From: JACXVD01 sp020446665
GTDB taxonomy: Bacteria; Pseudomonadota; Alphaproteobacteria; Sphingomonadales; Sphingomonadaceae
Length of the DNA stretch: 64,000 nucleotides
Reading direction: 5' to 3'
NCBI GenBank assembly: GCA_041396905.1
Contig: JAWKXQ010000005.1
Span: forward strand, 58,889-122,888
Both the position numbers and the translations under genes were made by a program. Below the pieces are notes generated by a model. It made no database searches. It saw nothing but the letters and a program-made list of their open reading frames with translations, and was not told where the DNA came from. Numbering within the stretch: the first letter of the stretch is position 1; each line of letters opens with the position of its first letter. Below are positions 52,532 through 61,261 of the stretch, piece after piece.

Positions 52532-53583
52532 TCGAAGACGATGTTCCGGTGTCGCAGCTGGAAGCCAGCTCTCGCCGGATGAACATGATCGAAGCGATCA
52601 ACGATGCGCTCGACATCATGCTCAGCCGCGATCCTTCGGTCGTGCTGATGGGCGAGGATATCGGCTATTTCGGCGGCGTGTTCCGCGCGACGGCGGGGCT
52701 GCAGGAAAAATATGGCAAGACCCGCGTGTTCGATACGCCGATCAGCGAATGCGGTATCATCGGCGTGGCGGTGGGGATGGGGGCCTATGGCCTGCGTCCG
52801 GTGCCGGAAATCCAGTTTGCCGATTATATCTATCCCGGGCTCGATCAGCTGGTGAGCGAAGCAGCGCGCCTGCGGTATCGCTCCGCCGGGGAATATATCG
52901 CGCCCATGACCGTGCGCAGCCCGTTTGGCGGCGGTATCTTCGGGGGGCAGACCCACAGCCAGAGCCCGGAGGCGATGTTCACCCATGTCGCCGGCCTGAA
53001 AACAGTTGTCCCGGCGACGCCGCGCGATGCCAAGGGGCTGCTGATTGCCGCGATCGAAGACAATGATCCGGTGATCTTCTTTGAGCCCAAGCGGATCTAT
53101 AACGGCCCCTTCACCGGCTATTATGACAAGCCGGTAGAGCCATGGAAGAAGCATCCCGACAGCGAAGTCCCTGATGGCTATTACCGCATCCCGCTGGGCA
53201 AGGCGCGGATCGTGCAGGAAGGGGAGGCACTGACGGTGCTGACCTATGGCACGATGGTGCATGTGGCAGAGGCGGTTTGCCGTGAGAAAGGCGTGGATGC
53301 CGAAATTCTCGACCTGCGCACGCTGGTTCCGCTGGATATAGAGGCTGTGGAAAGGTCTGTGGAAAAGACCGGGCACTGTCTGGTGATACACGAAGCAACC
53401 CGCACCTCCGGTTTCGGCGCGGAATTGGCGGCACTGGTACAGGAACGCTGTTTCTATCACCTGGAAGCGCCGGTCGAACGTGTGACAGGTTTCGACACAC
53501 CCTATCCGCACAGCCTTGAATGGGCATATTTCCCCGGTCCCGTCCGCATCGGCGAGGCTATCGACAAATTGCTGAGCGCCTAA
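52519..53583 (+). CDS. bkdA2: Branched-chain 2-oxoacid dehydrogenase E1 subunit beta
   Basis: A 354-residue transketolase-like protein. It starts MAGLIEDDVPVSQLEASSRR. The conserved parts are VVLMGEDIGYFGGVFRATAG, RSPFGGGIFGGQTHSQSPE and, near the C-terminus, the transketolase_C domain IHEATRTSGFGAELAAL. It pairs with the overlapping E1-alpha gene product. A palindromic repeat separates it from the E2 gene, but the three are clearly one functional set. Confidence 0.92.
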   Translation: MAGLIEDDVPVSQLEASSRRMNMIEAINDALDIMLSRDPSVVLMGEDIGYFGGVFRATAGLQEKYGKTRVFDTPISECGIIGVAVGMGAYGLRPVPEIQFADYIYPGLDQLVSEAARLRYRSAGEYIAPMTVRSPFGGGIFGGQTHSQSPEAMFTHVAGLKTVVPATPRDAKGLLIAAIEDNDPVIFFEPKRIYNGPFTGYYDKPVEPWKKHPDSEVPDGYYRIPLGKARIVQEGEALTVLTYGTMVHVAEAVCREKGVDAEILDLRTLVPLDIEAVERSVEKTGHCLVIHEATRTSGFGAELAALVQERCFYHLEAPVERVTGFDTPYPHSLEWAYFPGPVRIGEAIDKLLSA

Positions 53584-53597
53584 TGTATTTTTCATTC

Positions 53598-53684
53598 GTC
53601 ATTGCGAGCAAAGCGAAGCAATCCAGAGCGGCTGCGCACGAAATTTCTGGATTGCCGCGTCGCCTGCGGCTCCTCGCAATGACG
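53598..53684. repeat. Palindromic intergenic repeat inside the bkd operon
   Basis: The outer arms CGTCATTGCGAG and CTCGCAATGACG and the inner arms AATCCAGA and TCTGGATT form an 87-base imperfect hairpin. This type of sequence, with its AAGCGAAGCAATCCAG core, is a dispersed intergenic repeat in many alphaproteobacteria. Here it lies between bkdA2 and bkdB and could form a strong mRNA hairpin. Confidence 0.8.
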
Positions 53685-53704
53685 AGAATCAGAGGTAAGT
53701 CCTG

Positions 53705-55015
53705 ATGGCCCGTTTCACATTTAACCTGCCCGACATTGGCGAGGGTATTGCCGAGGCTGAAATTGTCGATTGGCATGTGGCTGTCGGCGACATGGTCGAG
53801 GAAGATGGCCGTCTGGCCGACATGATGACCGACAAGGCAACGGTCGAGATGGAAAGTCCGGTTTCCGGCAAAGTGGTGGAGATCGCCGGAGAAGTGGGCG
53901 ATGTGATCGCCATCGGTTCGATGCTGGTGGTGATCGAGACAGAGAGCGACCTGTCAGACCTCGATTCCGCCCCGGCTCAGGAAAGCCCTGCGCCGCAAGC
54001 GGCCGCTGAAGCTGCGCCGCCGCCTCCCGCTCCATCGGTGGCTGAGCCGGAAGCTGCGCCTGCTCCGCCCCCCGCGGCACAAGTAGTATCGACTCCTGCG
54101 ACCACTCCGCCTGCACCCCCGGCGCCGACTTCTGCAAAAGGTGCAAAGGTTCTCGCATCCCCCGCAGTCCGCAAACGCGCAGCCGAGCTGGGCATTGATC
54201 TGGGCGAAGTCCGCCCGGCCGAAGATGGCCGCATCCGGCATTCGGATCTCGATGCCTTCGTGTCCTACGGCGCGCGCAAGGGCTTTGCGCCTGCGGCTGC
54301 AACCCGTCCGGACGAAGTGATCAAGGTCATCGGCCTGCGCCGCCGCATTGGTGAGAACATGCAGGCGGCCAAGCGCCACATTCCGCATTTCACCTATGTG
54401 GAGGAATGCGATGTTACCGAGCTGGAAAAGCTGCGCGGCCAGCTCAATGAAGCGCGCGGCGAACGGCCCAAGCTTACCATGTTGCCGCTGCTGATTACAG
54501 CAATCTGCCGCACGCTGCCCGACTATCCGATGATCAATGCCCGCTATGATGATGAAGCGGGCGTGGTGACCCGCCACGGCGCCGTGCATCTGGGCATGGC
54601 GGCGCAGACCGATAGCGGCCTGATGGTCCCGGTGATCCGCAATGCGCAGTCACAGAATCTGTGGCAGCTGGCGGCAGAAATCCTGCGCCTGGCCAATGCC
54701 GCGCGCGAAGGAACAGCGAAATCGGACGAGCTGAGCGGATCGACGCTCACGGTCACTTCACTTGGCCCGCTGGGTGGGGTGGCAACCACCCCGGTTATCA
54801 ACCGCCCGGAAGTGGCCATTATCGGCCCCAATCGCATCGTGGAGCGACCGATGCTCGTGCCCGATGGCATGGGTGGCGAACGAATCGAGAAGCGCAAGCT
54901 GATGAACATCTCCATCAGCTGCGATCACCGTGTAGTGGATGGCTATGATGCCGCCAGCTTTGTGCAGGCAGTCAAGAAGCTGATCGAAACGCCAGCCTTG
55001 CTGCTGGCTGATTGA
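53705..55015 (+). CDS. bkdB: Dihydrolipoamide acyltransferase E2 of the branched-chain complex
   Basis: A 436-residue E2 protein. The lipoyl domain (residues 1-80) has the target lysine in MMTDKATVEM near residue 43. An Ala/Pro-rich linker spans about residues 90-145. The peripheral-subunit-binding domain is at about 150-190 (ASPAVRKRAAELGI). The catalytic domain ends with ISCDHRVVDGYDAASF, containing the active His and Asp. It passes acyl groups from E1 to CoA. Its lipoyl lysine is a normal target of housekeeping lipoylation, separate from LbpA. No E3 gene is present here. Confidence 0.93.
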   Translation: MARFTFNLPDIGEGIAEAEIVDWHVAVGDMVEEDGRLADMMTDKATVEMESPVSGKVVEIAGEVGDVIAIGSMLVVIETESDLSDLDSAPAQESPAPQAAAEAAPPPPAPSVAEPEAAPAPPPAAQVVSTPATTPPAPPAPTSAKGAKVLASPAVRKRAAELGIDLGEVRPAEDGRIRHSDLDAFVSYGARKGFAPAAATRPDEVIKVIGLRRRIGENMQAAKRHIPHFTYVEECDVTELEKLRGQLNEARGERPKLTMLPLLITAICRTLPDYPMINARYDDEAGVVTRHGAVHLGMAAQTDSGLMVPVIRNAQSQNLWQLAAEILRLANAAREGTAKSDELSGSTLTVTSLGPLGGVATTPVINRPEVAIIGPNRIVERPMLVPDGMGGERIEKRKLMNISISCDHRVVDGYDAASFVQAVKKLIETPALLLAD

Positions 55016-55021
55016 CCCGCC

Positions 55022-55465
55022 TCAGCGCACAATGGCGCTGTAGGTAATTCGCCCGCTGCCAGCGCGCGCCTCGCGCATGCTTACGCGCCAGCGCAGGTGC
55101 GTTACGTCTTCGGGCGTCGCCTTGCGGTTGCCGATGCGGGCGCGATCCAGCGCGCCCCAATTGCGCCCGCCATCGACGGAAACTTCCACCGAATCATCGC
55201 TGCTGCGGGCGTAAGAGAGATGCCCGGGAACCGGGCTCGACACGGAAAATCCATCGCTCCCACGCGCTGCGCGCCATTCGACAAGGAGGATCACCTTGTC
55301 CCCGCGCCGCAGATTCTGTGCAGGCTCGATTGAGCGCAGCTTGCCACCGGGGGCAGAGCTGGCCGTTTCCAGAAACACCGCGCGTGACAATTCCACGCGG
55401 TCATTGGCCGACAGTCCCTGGCTTGCACCGGCCAGCAGACCGAGTGCGAGGATTTTGCGAAACAT
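55022..55465 (-). CDS. Hypothetical secreted protein
   Basis: A 147-residue protein with an N-terminal signal peptide (MFRKILALGLLAGASQGLSA). The mature part is beta-rich, with RRGDKVILLVEWRAARG and VEVSVDGGRNWGALD, and resembles small Ig-like periplasmic proteins that describe repeats or cell-surface additions. I do not recognise a named family. It is convergent with bkdB, with only 6 bases between the stops, and followed at distance by tRNA-Asp on the other strand. The role is unknown. Confidence 0.7.
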   Translation of the reverse strand: MFRKILALGLLAGASQGLSANDRVELSRAVFLETASSAPGGKLRSIEPAQNLRRGDKVILLVEWRAARGSDGFSVSSPVPGHLSYARSSDDSVEVSVDGGRNWGALDRARIGNRKATPEDVTHLRWRVSMREARAGSGRITYSAIVR

Positions 55466-55645
55466 TCAGAGCCCCTCTGCTCAATTGCGTGGGGCGGGAT
55501 GTCGCAGATAAGGGCGAAAATATGGTTAAGACCGGGTTCCCGAGGGGCCCTGTGAGAGGCTCTCTGCATAGAGTGAAATTTCCCGCACAACAGTTGTTGA
55601 CAGCCCCCGCGCGCTCGCCTAGTGGCGCGTCTCCCAAGTGGCTGC

Positions 55646-55722
55646 GCGGGTGTAGCTCAGTTGGTTAGAGTGTCGGCCTGTCACGCCGAAGGTCGCGGGT
55701 TCGAGTCCCGTCACTCGCGCCA
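55646..55722 (+). tRNA. tRNA-Asp (anticodon GTC)
   Basis: A full cloverleaf: acceptor GCGGGTG/CACTCGC, D-arm TAGCTCAGTTGGTTAGAG, anticodon stem TCGGC/GCCGA around loop CTGTCAC (anticodon GTC), T-arm GCGGGTTCGAGTCCCGT, and encoded CCA at 55720-55722. No integrase is next to it. Confidence 0.96.
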
Positions 55723-55779
55723 CTTGGGGATTTTCTCACATCGTTGGTCAGTTGGTCTGAAGGCCTCGCCTTGCTGCGC

Positions 55780-56004
55780 CTATTCCTCCGGCGCGCTCCA
55801 TTTGCCGGTTTCCATCCAGATCAGGAACCGCCGCAGGGGCAGCAGCCAGATGGTGCCAAGGATGATGTAGATCACCGTCTGCACCAGCACATGCCATTGA
55901 CCGATATAGTCCGACGCATTGGCCACCAGAACGGCATAAACCGCCAGCACCACCAGCAGGGCAAGGATGCCAAGCGGAATTCGCAGGGTCGGTTTGTCGC
56001 GCAT
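55780..56004 (-). CDS. DUF2842 small inner-membrane protein
   Basis: A 74-residue protein with two transmembrane helices (about residues 10-28 and 40-60) and the C-terminal block LPLRRFLIWMETGKW, typical of the DUF2842 family of alphaproteobacteria. Its start overlaps the stop of the formyl-THF ligase gene, so they are probably cotranscribed. The function is unknown. Confidence 0.85.
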   Translation of the reverse strand: MRDKPTLRIPLGILALLVVLAVYAVLVANASDYIGQWHVLVQTVIYIILGTIWLLPLRRFLIWMETGKWSAPEE

Positions 56005-56573
56005 CAGAATGGTCCGTAAAAGCGGGTTGGGGTAATGACCGCATTGAGCGGAATATCATGCGGTTCGAGTGGCAGTTCCTCTACCAGCTGGCAATCCCAT
56101 GCCAGCCCGATAGCCAGCGTTTGGGGATGCGCGGCAAGCCAGCGATCATAATGCCCGCCACCCTGTCCGATCCGCGCGCCCTGTGCGGTAAATCCCAGCA
56201 GCGGCATGATCAGAACGTCAGGGATCAGCGACGGAGCGCTTTCCATCGGCTGCAGCAGATCGAAGGCGCCGCGTTCCAGATCGCTCTCACCGAACGGGTC
56301 GGTGTGCGCGCGAAACTGCATCTCCGCTTTCGGGGATGCAAAGCGGGGTAGGGCAATGGCATGTCCCGCCTCGGCAAAGAAGGCGGCATAGCCACTGGCA
56401 GGCGCTTCCCACGGTGACGCATGATACAGCCCGACCGAGGCACCATCGGGCACCATATCGAGCAGCGGTGACGGCGGACGGCGGAACAGCAAGGCTTTCG
56501 TGACAGCGGGCAAAGCCTCGACATGAGCCTGCCGGGCGGCACGCAATTGCTGGCGGAGTTGTTGCTTGGTCAC
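56004..56573 (-). CDS. fau: 5-formyltetrahydrofolate cyclo-ligase
   Basis: Started from the GTG at 56573 (read as MTKQQLRQQLRAARQ) it has 189 residues, the usual length. A longer frame extends 39 codons into the region of the probable 6S RNA and is not supported. The ATP/substrate motif is RIGQGGGHYDRWL near residue 145. The enzyme converts 5-formyl-THF to methenyl-THF. The gene follows zapA and the 6S RNA candidate, a conserved order in many proteobacteria. Confidence 0.9.
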   Translation of the reverse strand: MTKQQLRQQLRAARQAHVEALPAVTKALLFRRPPSPLLDMVPDGASVGLYHASPWEAPASGYAAFFAEAGHAIALPRFASPKAEMQFRAHTDPFGESDLERGAFDLLQPMESAPSLIPDVLIMPLLGFTAQGARIGQGGGHYDRWLAAHPQTLAIGLAWDCQLVEELPLEPHDIPLNAVITPTRFYGPF

Positions 56574-56639
56574 GGAAAGTCCCGATAGCTTGCGCTGAGC
56601 GGACTGTCTGGCCGCATGAGCGAGGAAAGCCAGGCCGCC

Positions 56640-56835
56640 GGGCGGCGGTGCCGGCGTTTGTGGCAAATCATGGTGTGGCGGAACCACCATGGGTCGTTAC
56701 CGGGAAATCCTCTGACGCGAAAACGTCAGGTGGGCGCCGTATACCCCGGTCCTCAGGACGAACCCGTGTTCCGGAGCAGGGACAACTCCCTAGGAATGCT
56801 TATAGCCTCAGGGATATTCAATCGGCTCGTGCCGG
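56640..56835 (-). ncRNA. ssrS: 6S RNA (SsrS) candidate
   Basis: The gap between zapA and fau, where proteobacteria often carry 6S RNA, holds a long rod-like inverted structure on the leftward strand. Pairs include CGGAAC/GTTCCG (56768-56773 with 56679-56684), GGGTTCGT with ACGACCC, CCGGG with CCCGG, and an apical hairpin CCTGACG-TTTTCG-CGTCAG. This layered rod with internal bulges is typical of 6S RNA, which binds RNA polymerase in stationary phase. The ends are approximate and the family identity is inferred from position and shape. Confidence 0.65.
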
Positions 56836-56855
56836 GCAGTCCCGCCAGTGCCTAT

Positions 56856-57701
56856 TTAAGCGTTGGCTGCCTTACCCTCAAGCTTGCTTGCGCAATTTTC
56901 GAGCAACTCGGCAAATTTTTCCAGCGCCGGGGCAAGATCGGGGTCGGCAGACAAGGGCAGAGCCTCTGCCGCAGGGGCAGGGGCAGGGGCAGGGGCCGCG
57001 CGCGACGCTTCCAGTTCTTCCGCCAGCTCTGTCTGGCCGGAGCGCATATCCTGCACCGCAGCCGCCAGCGCGTCACGCTCTTCGCTCAGCTCTTCCAGCT
57101 TGCGCTCCAGCTCATCCTTGGCAGCACGGGCCCTGGTCAGATCTTCATTGAGCGAACCGACCTTGGCGACACGGCCATCCAACTCGACCTTGAGGGAATC
57201 GAGCGCTTCCTGCTGCTTTGCCAATTCGCTGCGGGCCTGTTCTTCCCCGGCTTTTGCATCCTGCAGGGCATCGCCCGTCTGGAGAATTTCGCTGCGCAGC
57301 CCGTCCAGCTGATCCAGCGCAGATTGCCGATCCTTTTCAGCCGCTTCCTTTGCAATCTTCAGCGCATCGCGTTCGCTTGCGGCGTCTTCGGCAAGGTTGC
57401 GCGCAGCTTCAAGTTCTTTCTCAAGCGGGGCAATACGCGCCCGCGCATCGGCAGTTTCCCGTGTTGCAGCAAGGACTTCGTCCTTGACCTTGAGCAATTC
57501 CGTGCCGCGTTCGTGCAATTCATCGGCCAGCAGCAAGGATGCGAACAGGAAATTGCGGGCTTCATTATTGCCAAGCGCCGCGCCCATTTCGGCCATCTTG
57601 GCATCAATGCGCGCGCCCAGACCAGCGACGTGATCTTCTTCTCCGTCAGCGCAGGAGACCGTGTAGTTGCGGCCACCGATGGAGAGCGTGACTTCGCTCA
57701 T
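56856..57701 (-). CDS. zapA: Cell division protein ZapA with long C-terminal extension
   Basis: A 281-residue protein. The N-terminal 90 residues (MSEVTLSIGGRNYTVSCADG through NEARNFLFASLLLADELHE) are a ZapA domain, which bundles FtsZ filaments. The usual ZapA is about 100-130 residues. Here the rest, about residues 100-270, is a continuous coiled coil rich in Glu, Ala and Lys, with an Ala/Pro spacer near residue 245. It overlaps the small upstream gene (ATGA). Confidence 0.87.
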   Translation of the reverse strand: MSEVTLSIGGRNYTVSCADGEEDHVAGLGARIDAKMAEMGAALGNNEARNFLFASLLLADELHERGTELLKVKDEVLAATRETADARARIAPLEKELEAARNLAEDAASERDALKIAKEAAEKDRQSALDQLDGLRSEILQTGDALQDAKAGEEQARSELAKQQEALDSLKVELDGRVAKVGSLNEDLTRARAAKDELERKLEELSEERDALAAAVQDMRSGQTELAEELEASRAAPAPAPAPAAEALPLSADPDLAPALEKFAELLENCASKLEGKAANA

Positions 57702-57892
57702 TCTTCAAGCCTTTCAAGCAGTTCGTCCAGCTCTTTCAGCGTCGCACTGGCTGCTTCGCGCAGATTTTCATGGCTGACCACCAGCCCGGAAACCGATGGC
57801 GGGGCCGGGCGCATTGTGTCTGCGCATTCGGCGATCCGGGCCAGGGCGGCCTCTATCCGGTGCACGGCGGATTCGATACGTTGCTCACTCAT
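57698..57892 (-). CDS. Small coiled-coil protein upstream of zapA
   Basis: A 64-residue protein started at 57892 (MSEQRIESAVHRIEAALARI). It is two helices with heptad-like spacing joined by RPAPPSVSG. The stop overlaps the zapA start (ATGA), so it is translationally coupled. Similar short proteins precede zapA in related bacteria and may act with it at the divisome, but no function is shown. A longer frame extends upstream over the tkt promoter region and is rejected. Confidence 0.75.
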   Translation of the reverse strand: MSEQRIESAVHRIEAALARIAECADTMRPAPPSVSGLVVSHENLREAASATLKELDELLERLEE

Positions 57893-58112
57893 GGGTAGGA
57901 AAATTATCCGATTTGTCCTGCGCGCGCAAAATGTTGCGGCGCCCTGTTGATAAGTCGGTTTCGCTTGTGCCTGCGGAAGGTAAAAATCCAATTGCCTTGG
58001 GACTTGGGCTGCGCCGCGCTTGACCTCATGCGGTGCGTCCGCGAAGGGGTTCGCGCGCGGCGAATCGCCGGAAACCGGTCCGGCACCCGCATGCAGAGCA
58101 GGAGCCTTTCGA

Positions 58113-60086
58113 ATGAGCCTAGACCCGCAACGCCTGGCACCGATGGCTAATGCTATTCGGGCCCTGTCCATGGATGCGGTACAGGCGGCGAATTCGGGGC
58201 ATCCCGGCATGCCCATGGGCATGGCCGATGTGGCAACCGTGCTGTGGTCGAAATATCTGAAATTCGATCCTTCTGCCCCTGACTGGTCGGATCGTGACCG
58301 TTTCGTCTTGTCGGCGGGCCATGGATCGATGCTGATCTATTCGCTGCTGCACCTGTCTGGCTACGCATCGCCGACCATGGAAGATATCCGCAATTTCCGC
58401 CAGTTGGGCAGCGTCTGTGCCGGGCACCCGGAAAATTTCCTGATCCCCGGCGTTGAATGCACCACCGGCCCGCTGGGTCAGGGGCTGGCCATGGCGGTCG
58501 GCATGGCAATGGCGGAACGGCATCTGAATGCCAATTTCGGCGATGATCTGGTCGATCACCGCACCTGGGTGATTGCGGGCGATGGCTGCCTGATGGAAGG
58601 GATCAATCACGAAGCGATTGGCCTTGCCGGGCATTTGAAGCTGGGCCGCATGATTGTGCTGTGGGACGATAACCGTATTACCATCGACGGCGACACGGAC
58701 CTTTCCACCAGCGAAAACATCCGCGCCCGTTATGAAGCGACAGGCTGGCATGTGGTCGAATGCGACGGGCATGACTTTGCTGACATCGACAGGGCCATTG
58801 GCGAAGCGCTTGCGGATGAGCGGCCTTCGCTGGTTGCCTGCCGCACGGTGATCGGCAAGGGCGCGCCCAACAAGCAGGGCGGCCATAGCGTCCATGGCGC
58901 TCCGCTGGGGGCAGATGAAATTGCTGCTGCGCGTGAATATCTGGGTTGGGAATCGGCCCCGTTCGAAGTTCCGGCGGACATCCTCTCTGACTGGCGGTCT
59001 ACCGGCGAGCATGGCGCAGCTGCCCATGCCGAGTGGACAGCGCGCGCTGCCAGTGCAGAGGGCGCAGAGGAACTGGCCCGCCGCATGGCTGGCGAGCTTC
59101 CCGCTGGGGATGAAGCGTTCAAGGCCTATGTCGATACGCTGATTGCCGACAAGCCCAAGGTTGCGACGCGTAAGGCGAGCCAGATGGCGCTGGAAGCGCT
59201 GACGGCGGCGCTGCCCGATCTGGTTGGCGGGTCAGCTGACCTCACTGGCTCCAACCTCACCAATACCAAGAGCACAGCGCCGTTCAGCGCCGATGATTAC
59301 AGCGGCCGCCATGTCTATTACGGCATCCGCGAATTCGGCATGGCCGCCGCGATGAATGGCATGGCGCTGCATGGTGGCATCATCCCTTATGGCGGGACAT
59401 TCCTTGTCTTCTCTGACTATTGCCGCAACGCCATTCGCATGTCGGCGCTGCAGCATGTCCGCGCGGTCTATGTGATGACGCATGACAGCATTGGCCTTGG
59501 CGAAGACGGGCCGACTCACCAGCCGGTGGAACATGTCATGTCGCTGCGCATGATCCCGAATTTGCTGGTCTTCCGTCCCGCCGATGCGCTGGAAACGGCG
59601 GAAGCATGGGCGCTGTCGATCAAGCAGGCGAACCGTCCGTCAGTGCTGGCTCTCTCGCGCCAGAACCTGCCGGCTGTACGTGCTGATAGCGAGATGAAGT
59701 CCGCGAAAGGGGCCTATCGTCTTGAAGCAGCAGGTGCAGACCGCAAGGTGGTGCTGGTCGCCACTGGTTCCGAAGTCGAACTGGCGCTGAATGTTCGTGA
59801 TGCGCTGGAGGCACAGGGGATCGGGGCAGATGTTGTCTCCATGCCCTGCGCCGAATTGTTTGACGAACAGGATGCCGCCTATCGGGCCGATCTGTTGCCT
59901 GCCGATGTGCTCAAGGTTTCGATTGAAGCCGGTGTCACCATGGGCTGGGAACGCTATACGGGCAGCGGCGGCATCAATATCGGCATGAATTCATTCGGTG
60001 CCTCGGCACCGGCCAATGTCCTGTTCGATCATTTCGGCTTCACCGTCGAAAAGATCGTCCCGCAAATCCTCGAAAAACTAAGCTAA
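58113..60086 (+). CDS. tkt: Transketolase
   Basis: Started at 58113 behind AGGAG, it has 657 residues. It shows the TPP motif GDGCLMEGINHEAIGLAGH near residue 155, the N-terminal SGHPGMPMGMAD, and the transketolase motif GEDGPTHQPVEH near residue 465. It moves two-carbon units between sugars in the pentose phosphate and Calvin-type pathways. The 220 bases before it separate it from the divergent small-protein/zapA operon and should hold its promoter. It is followed after 17 bases by gap. Confidence 0.95.
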   Translation: MSLDPQRLAPMANAIRALSMDAVQAANSGHPGMPMGMADVATVLWSKYLKFDPSAPDWSDRDRFVLSAGHGSMLIYSLLHLSGYASPTMEDIRNFRQLGSVCAGHPENFLIPGVECTTGPLGQGLAMAVGMAMAERHLNANFGDDLVDHRTWVIAGDGCLMEGINHEAIGLAGHLKLGRMIVLWDDNRITIDGDTDLSTSENIRARYEATGWHVVECDGHDFADIDRAIGEALADERPSLVACRTVIGKGAPNKQGGHSVHGAPLGADEIAAAREYLGWESAPFEVPADILSDWRSTGEHGAAAHAEWTARAASAEGAEELARRMAGELPAGDEAFKAYVDTLIADKPKVATRKASQMALEALTAALPDLVGGSADLTGSNLTNTKSTAPFSADDYSGRHVYYGIREFGMAAAMNGMALHGGIIPYGGTFLVFSDYCRNAIRMSALQHVRAVYVMTHDSIGLGEDGPTHQPVEHVMSLRMIPNLLVFRPADALETAEAWALSIKQANRPSVLALSRQNLPAVRADSEMKSAKGAYRLEAAGADRKVVLVATGSEVELALNVRDALEAQGIGADVVSMPCAELFDEQDAAYRADLLPADVLKVSIEAGVTMGWERYTGSGGINIGMNSFGASAPANVLFDHFGFTVEKIVPQILEKLS

Positions 60087-60103
60087 ACGCAGGAGTTCTA
60101 ATT

Positions 60104-61111
60104 ATGGCGACCAAGGTTGCAATCAACGGTTTCGGACGTATCGGGCGGCTTGTTGCGCGCGCAATCCTCGAACGGACAGACCACGATCTTGATCTGGTAA
60201 GCATCAACGATCTGGCCGATACAAAGTCCAACGCGCTGCTGTTCCAGTATGATTCCACCCATGGCCGCTTCCCCGGCACGGTGGAAGTGGGCGACAACGC
60301 CATCATCGTGAATGGCAAAAGCATCGCGGTGACCAGCGAGCGCAATCCCGGTGATCTGCCGCATGCTGCGCAGGGCATCGACATTGTGCTGGAATGCACC
60401 GGCTTCTTCCAGAGCCATGACGCTGCCAAGCCGCATCTCGATGCCGGTGCCAAGCGCGTGCTGATCTCTGCTCCGGCTTCGGGCGTGTCTGCGACAGTTG
60501 TCTATGGCGTGAACCATGACGTGCTGACCGCTGACGACGTGATCGTCTCCAACGCCAGCTGCACCACCAACTGCCTTTCTCCGGTGGCCAAGGTGCTGCA
60601 TGAAACGGTGGGGATTGAACGCGGCTTCATGACCACGATCCACTCCTACACCAATGACCAGCGTATGCTGGACCAGATGCACAGCGACATGCGCCGTGCG
60701 CGCGGCGGTGCGCAGAACATGATCCCGACCACCACTGGCGCTGCCCGTGCCGTGGGCCTGGTGCTGCCTGAACTGGCCGGCAAGCTGGACGGTTCCTCTG
60801 TCCGTGTGCCGACGCCGAATGTGTCGCTGATCGATCTGGTCTTCACGCCGAGCCGCGACACCACCAAGGAAGAGCTCAACGCTGCGCTGAAGGCTGCGGC
60901 AGAGGGCCCAATGAAGGGTGTGCTCGACTATACCGATCAGCCGCTCGTCAGCAGCGACTTCAACCATTATCCGGCCAGCTCGACCGTGGACAGCCTCGAA
61001 ACCGCTGTTCTGGAAGGCAAGCTGGCCCGTGTGGTCAGCTGGTACGACAATGAATGGGGCTTCTCCAACCGGATGATCGACACCGCCGGCAAGATGGCGA
61101 GCTTCCTCTGA
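60104..61111 (+). CDS. gap: Glyceraldehyde-3-phosphate dehydrogenase
   Basis: A 335-residue enzyme. The NAD-binding start is VAINGFGRIGRLVARAI; the catalytic cysteine is in SNASCTTNCLSP near residue 152; the C-terminus contains SWYDNEWGFSNRM. It converts glyceraldehyde 3-phosphate to 1,3-bisphosphoglycerate in glycolysis and gluconeogenesis. AGGAG lies eight bases before the ATG. It is cotranscribed with tkt and lies upstream of pgk, from which it is separated by a repeat. Confidence 0.96.
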   Translation: MATKVAINGFGRIGRLVARAILERTDHDLDLVSINDLADTKSNALLFQYDSTHGRFPGTVEVGDNAIIVNGKSIAVTSERNPGDLPHAAQGIDIVLECTGFFQSHDAAKPHLDAGAKRVLISAPASGVSATVVYGVNHDVLTADDVIVSNASCTTNCLSPVAKVLHETVGIERGFMTTIHSYTNDQRMLDQMHSDMRRARGGAQNMIPTTTGAARAVGLVLPELAGKLDGSSVRVPTPNVSLIDLVFTPSRDTTKEELNAALKAAAEGPMKGVLDYTDQPLVSSDFNHYPASSTVDSLETAVLEGKLARVVSWYDNEWGFSNRMIDTAGKMASFL

Positions 61112-61120
61112 TCGTGTGCT

Positions 61121-61250
61121 TCCTCCCCGTTTCGGGGAGGGGGACCACCGAAGGTGGGGGAGGGGCACCCGCTACCAATCGGACCATTTGATTGTGCCCC
61201 ACCACCCCGCGCTGCGCGCGCGGTTCCCCTCCCCTCAGCGGGGGAGGATT
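61121..61250. repeat. Intergenic inverted repeat between gap and pgk
   Basis: This 130-base element starts with TCCTCCCCGTTTCGGGGAGG and ends with CCCCTCAGCGGGGGAGG, with complementary parts such as GAGGGGCAC and TGTGCCCC inside. It folds into stacked hairpins. It resembles the dispersed intergenic repeats of Sphingomonadales and is not coding. Confidence 0.7.
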
Positions 61251-61261
61251 GGAGCATTGCA

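Noticed and set aside
52423..53595. Leftward 390-codon frame opposite bkdA2
   Set aside because: It lies wholly antisense to a gene with full E1-beta motifs and has no recognisable domain.
57698..58222. Extended version of the small protein upstream of zapA (174 codons)
   Set aside because: The first 110 codons lie over the tkt start and its promoter region and have no support; the ATG at 57892 gives the expected short protein.
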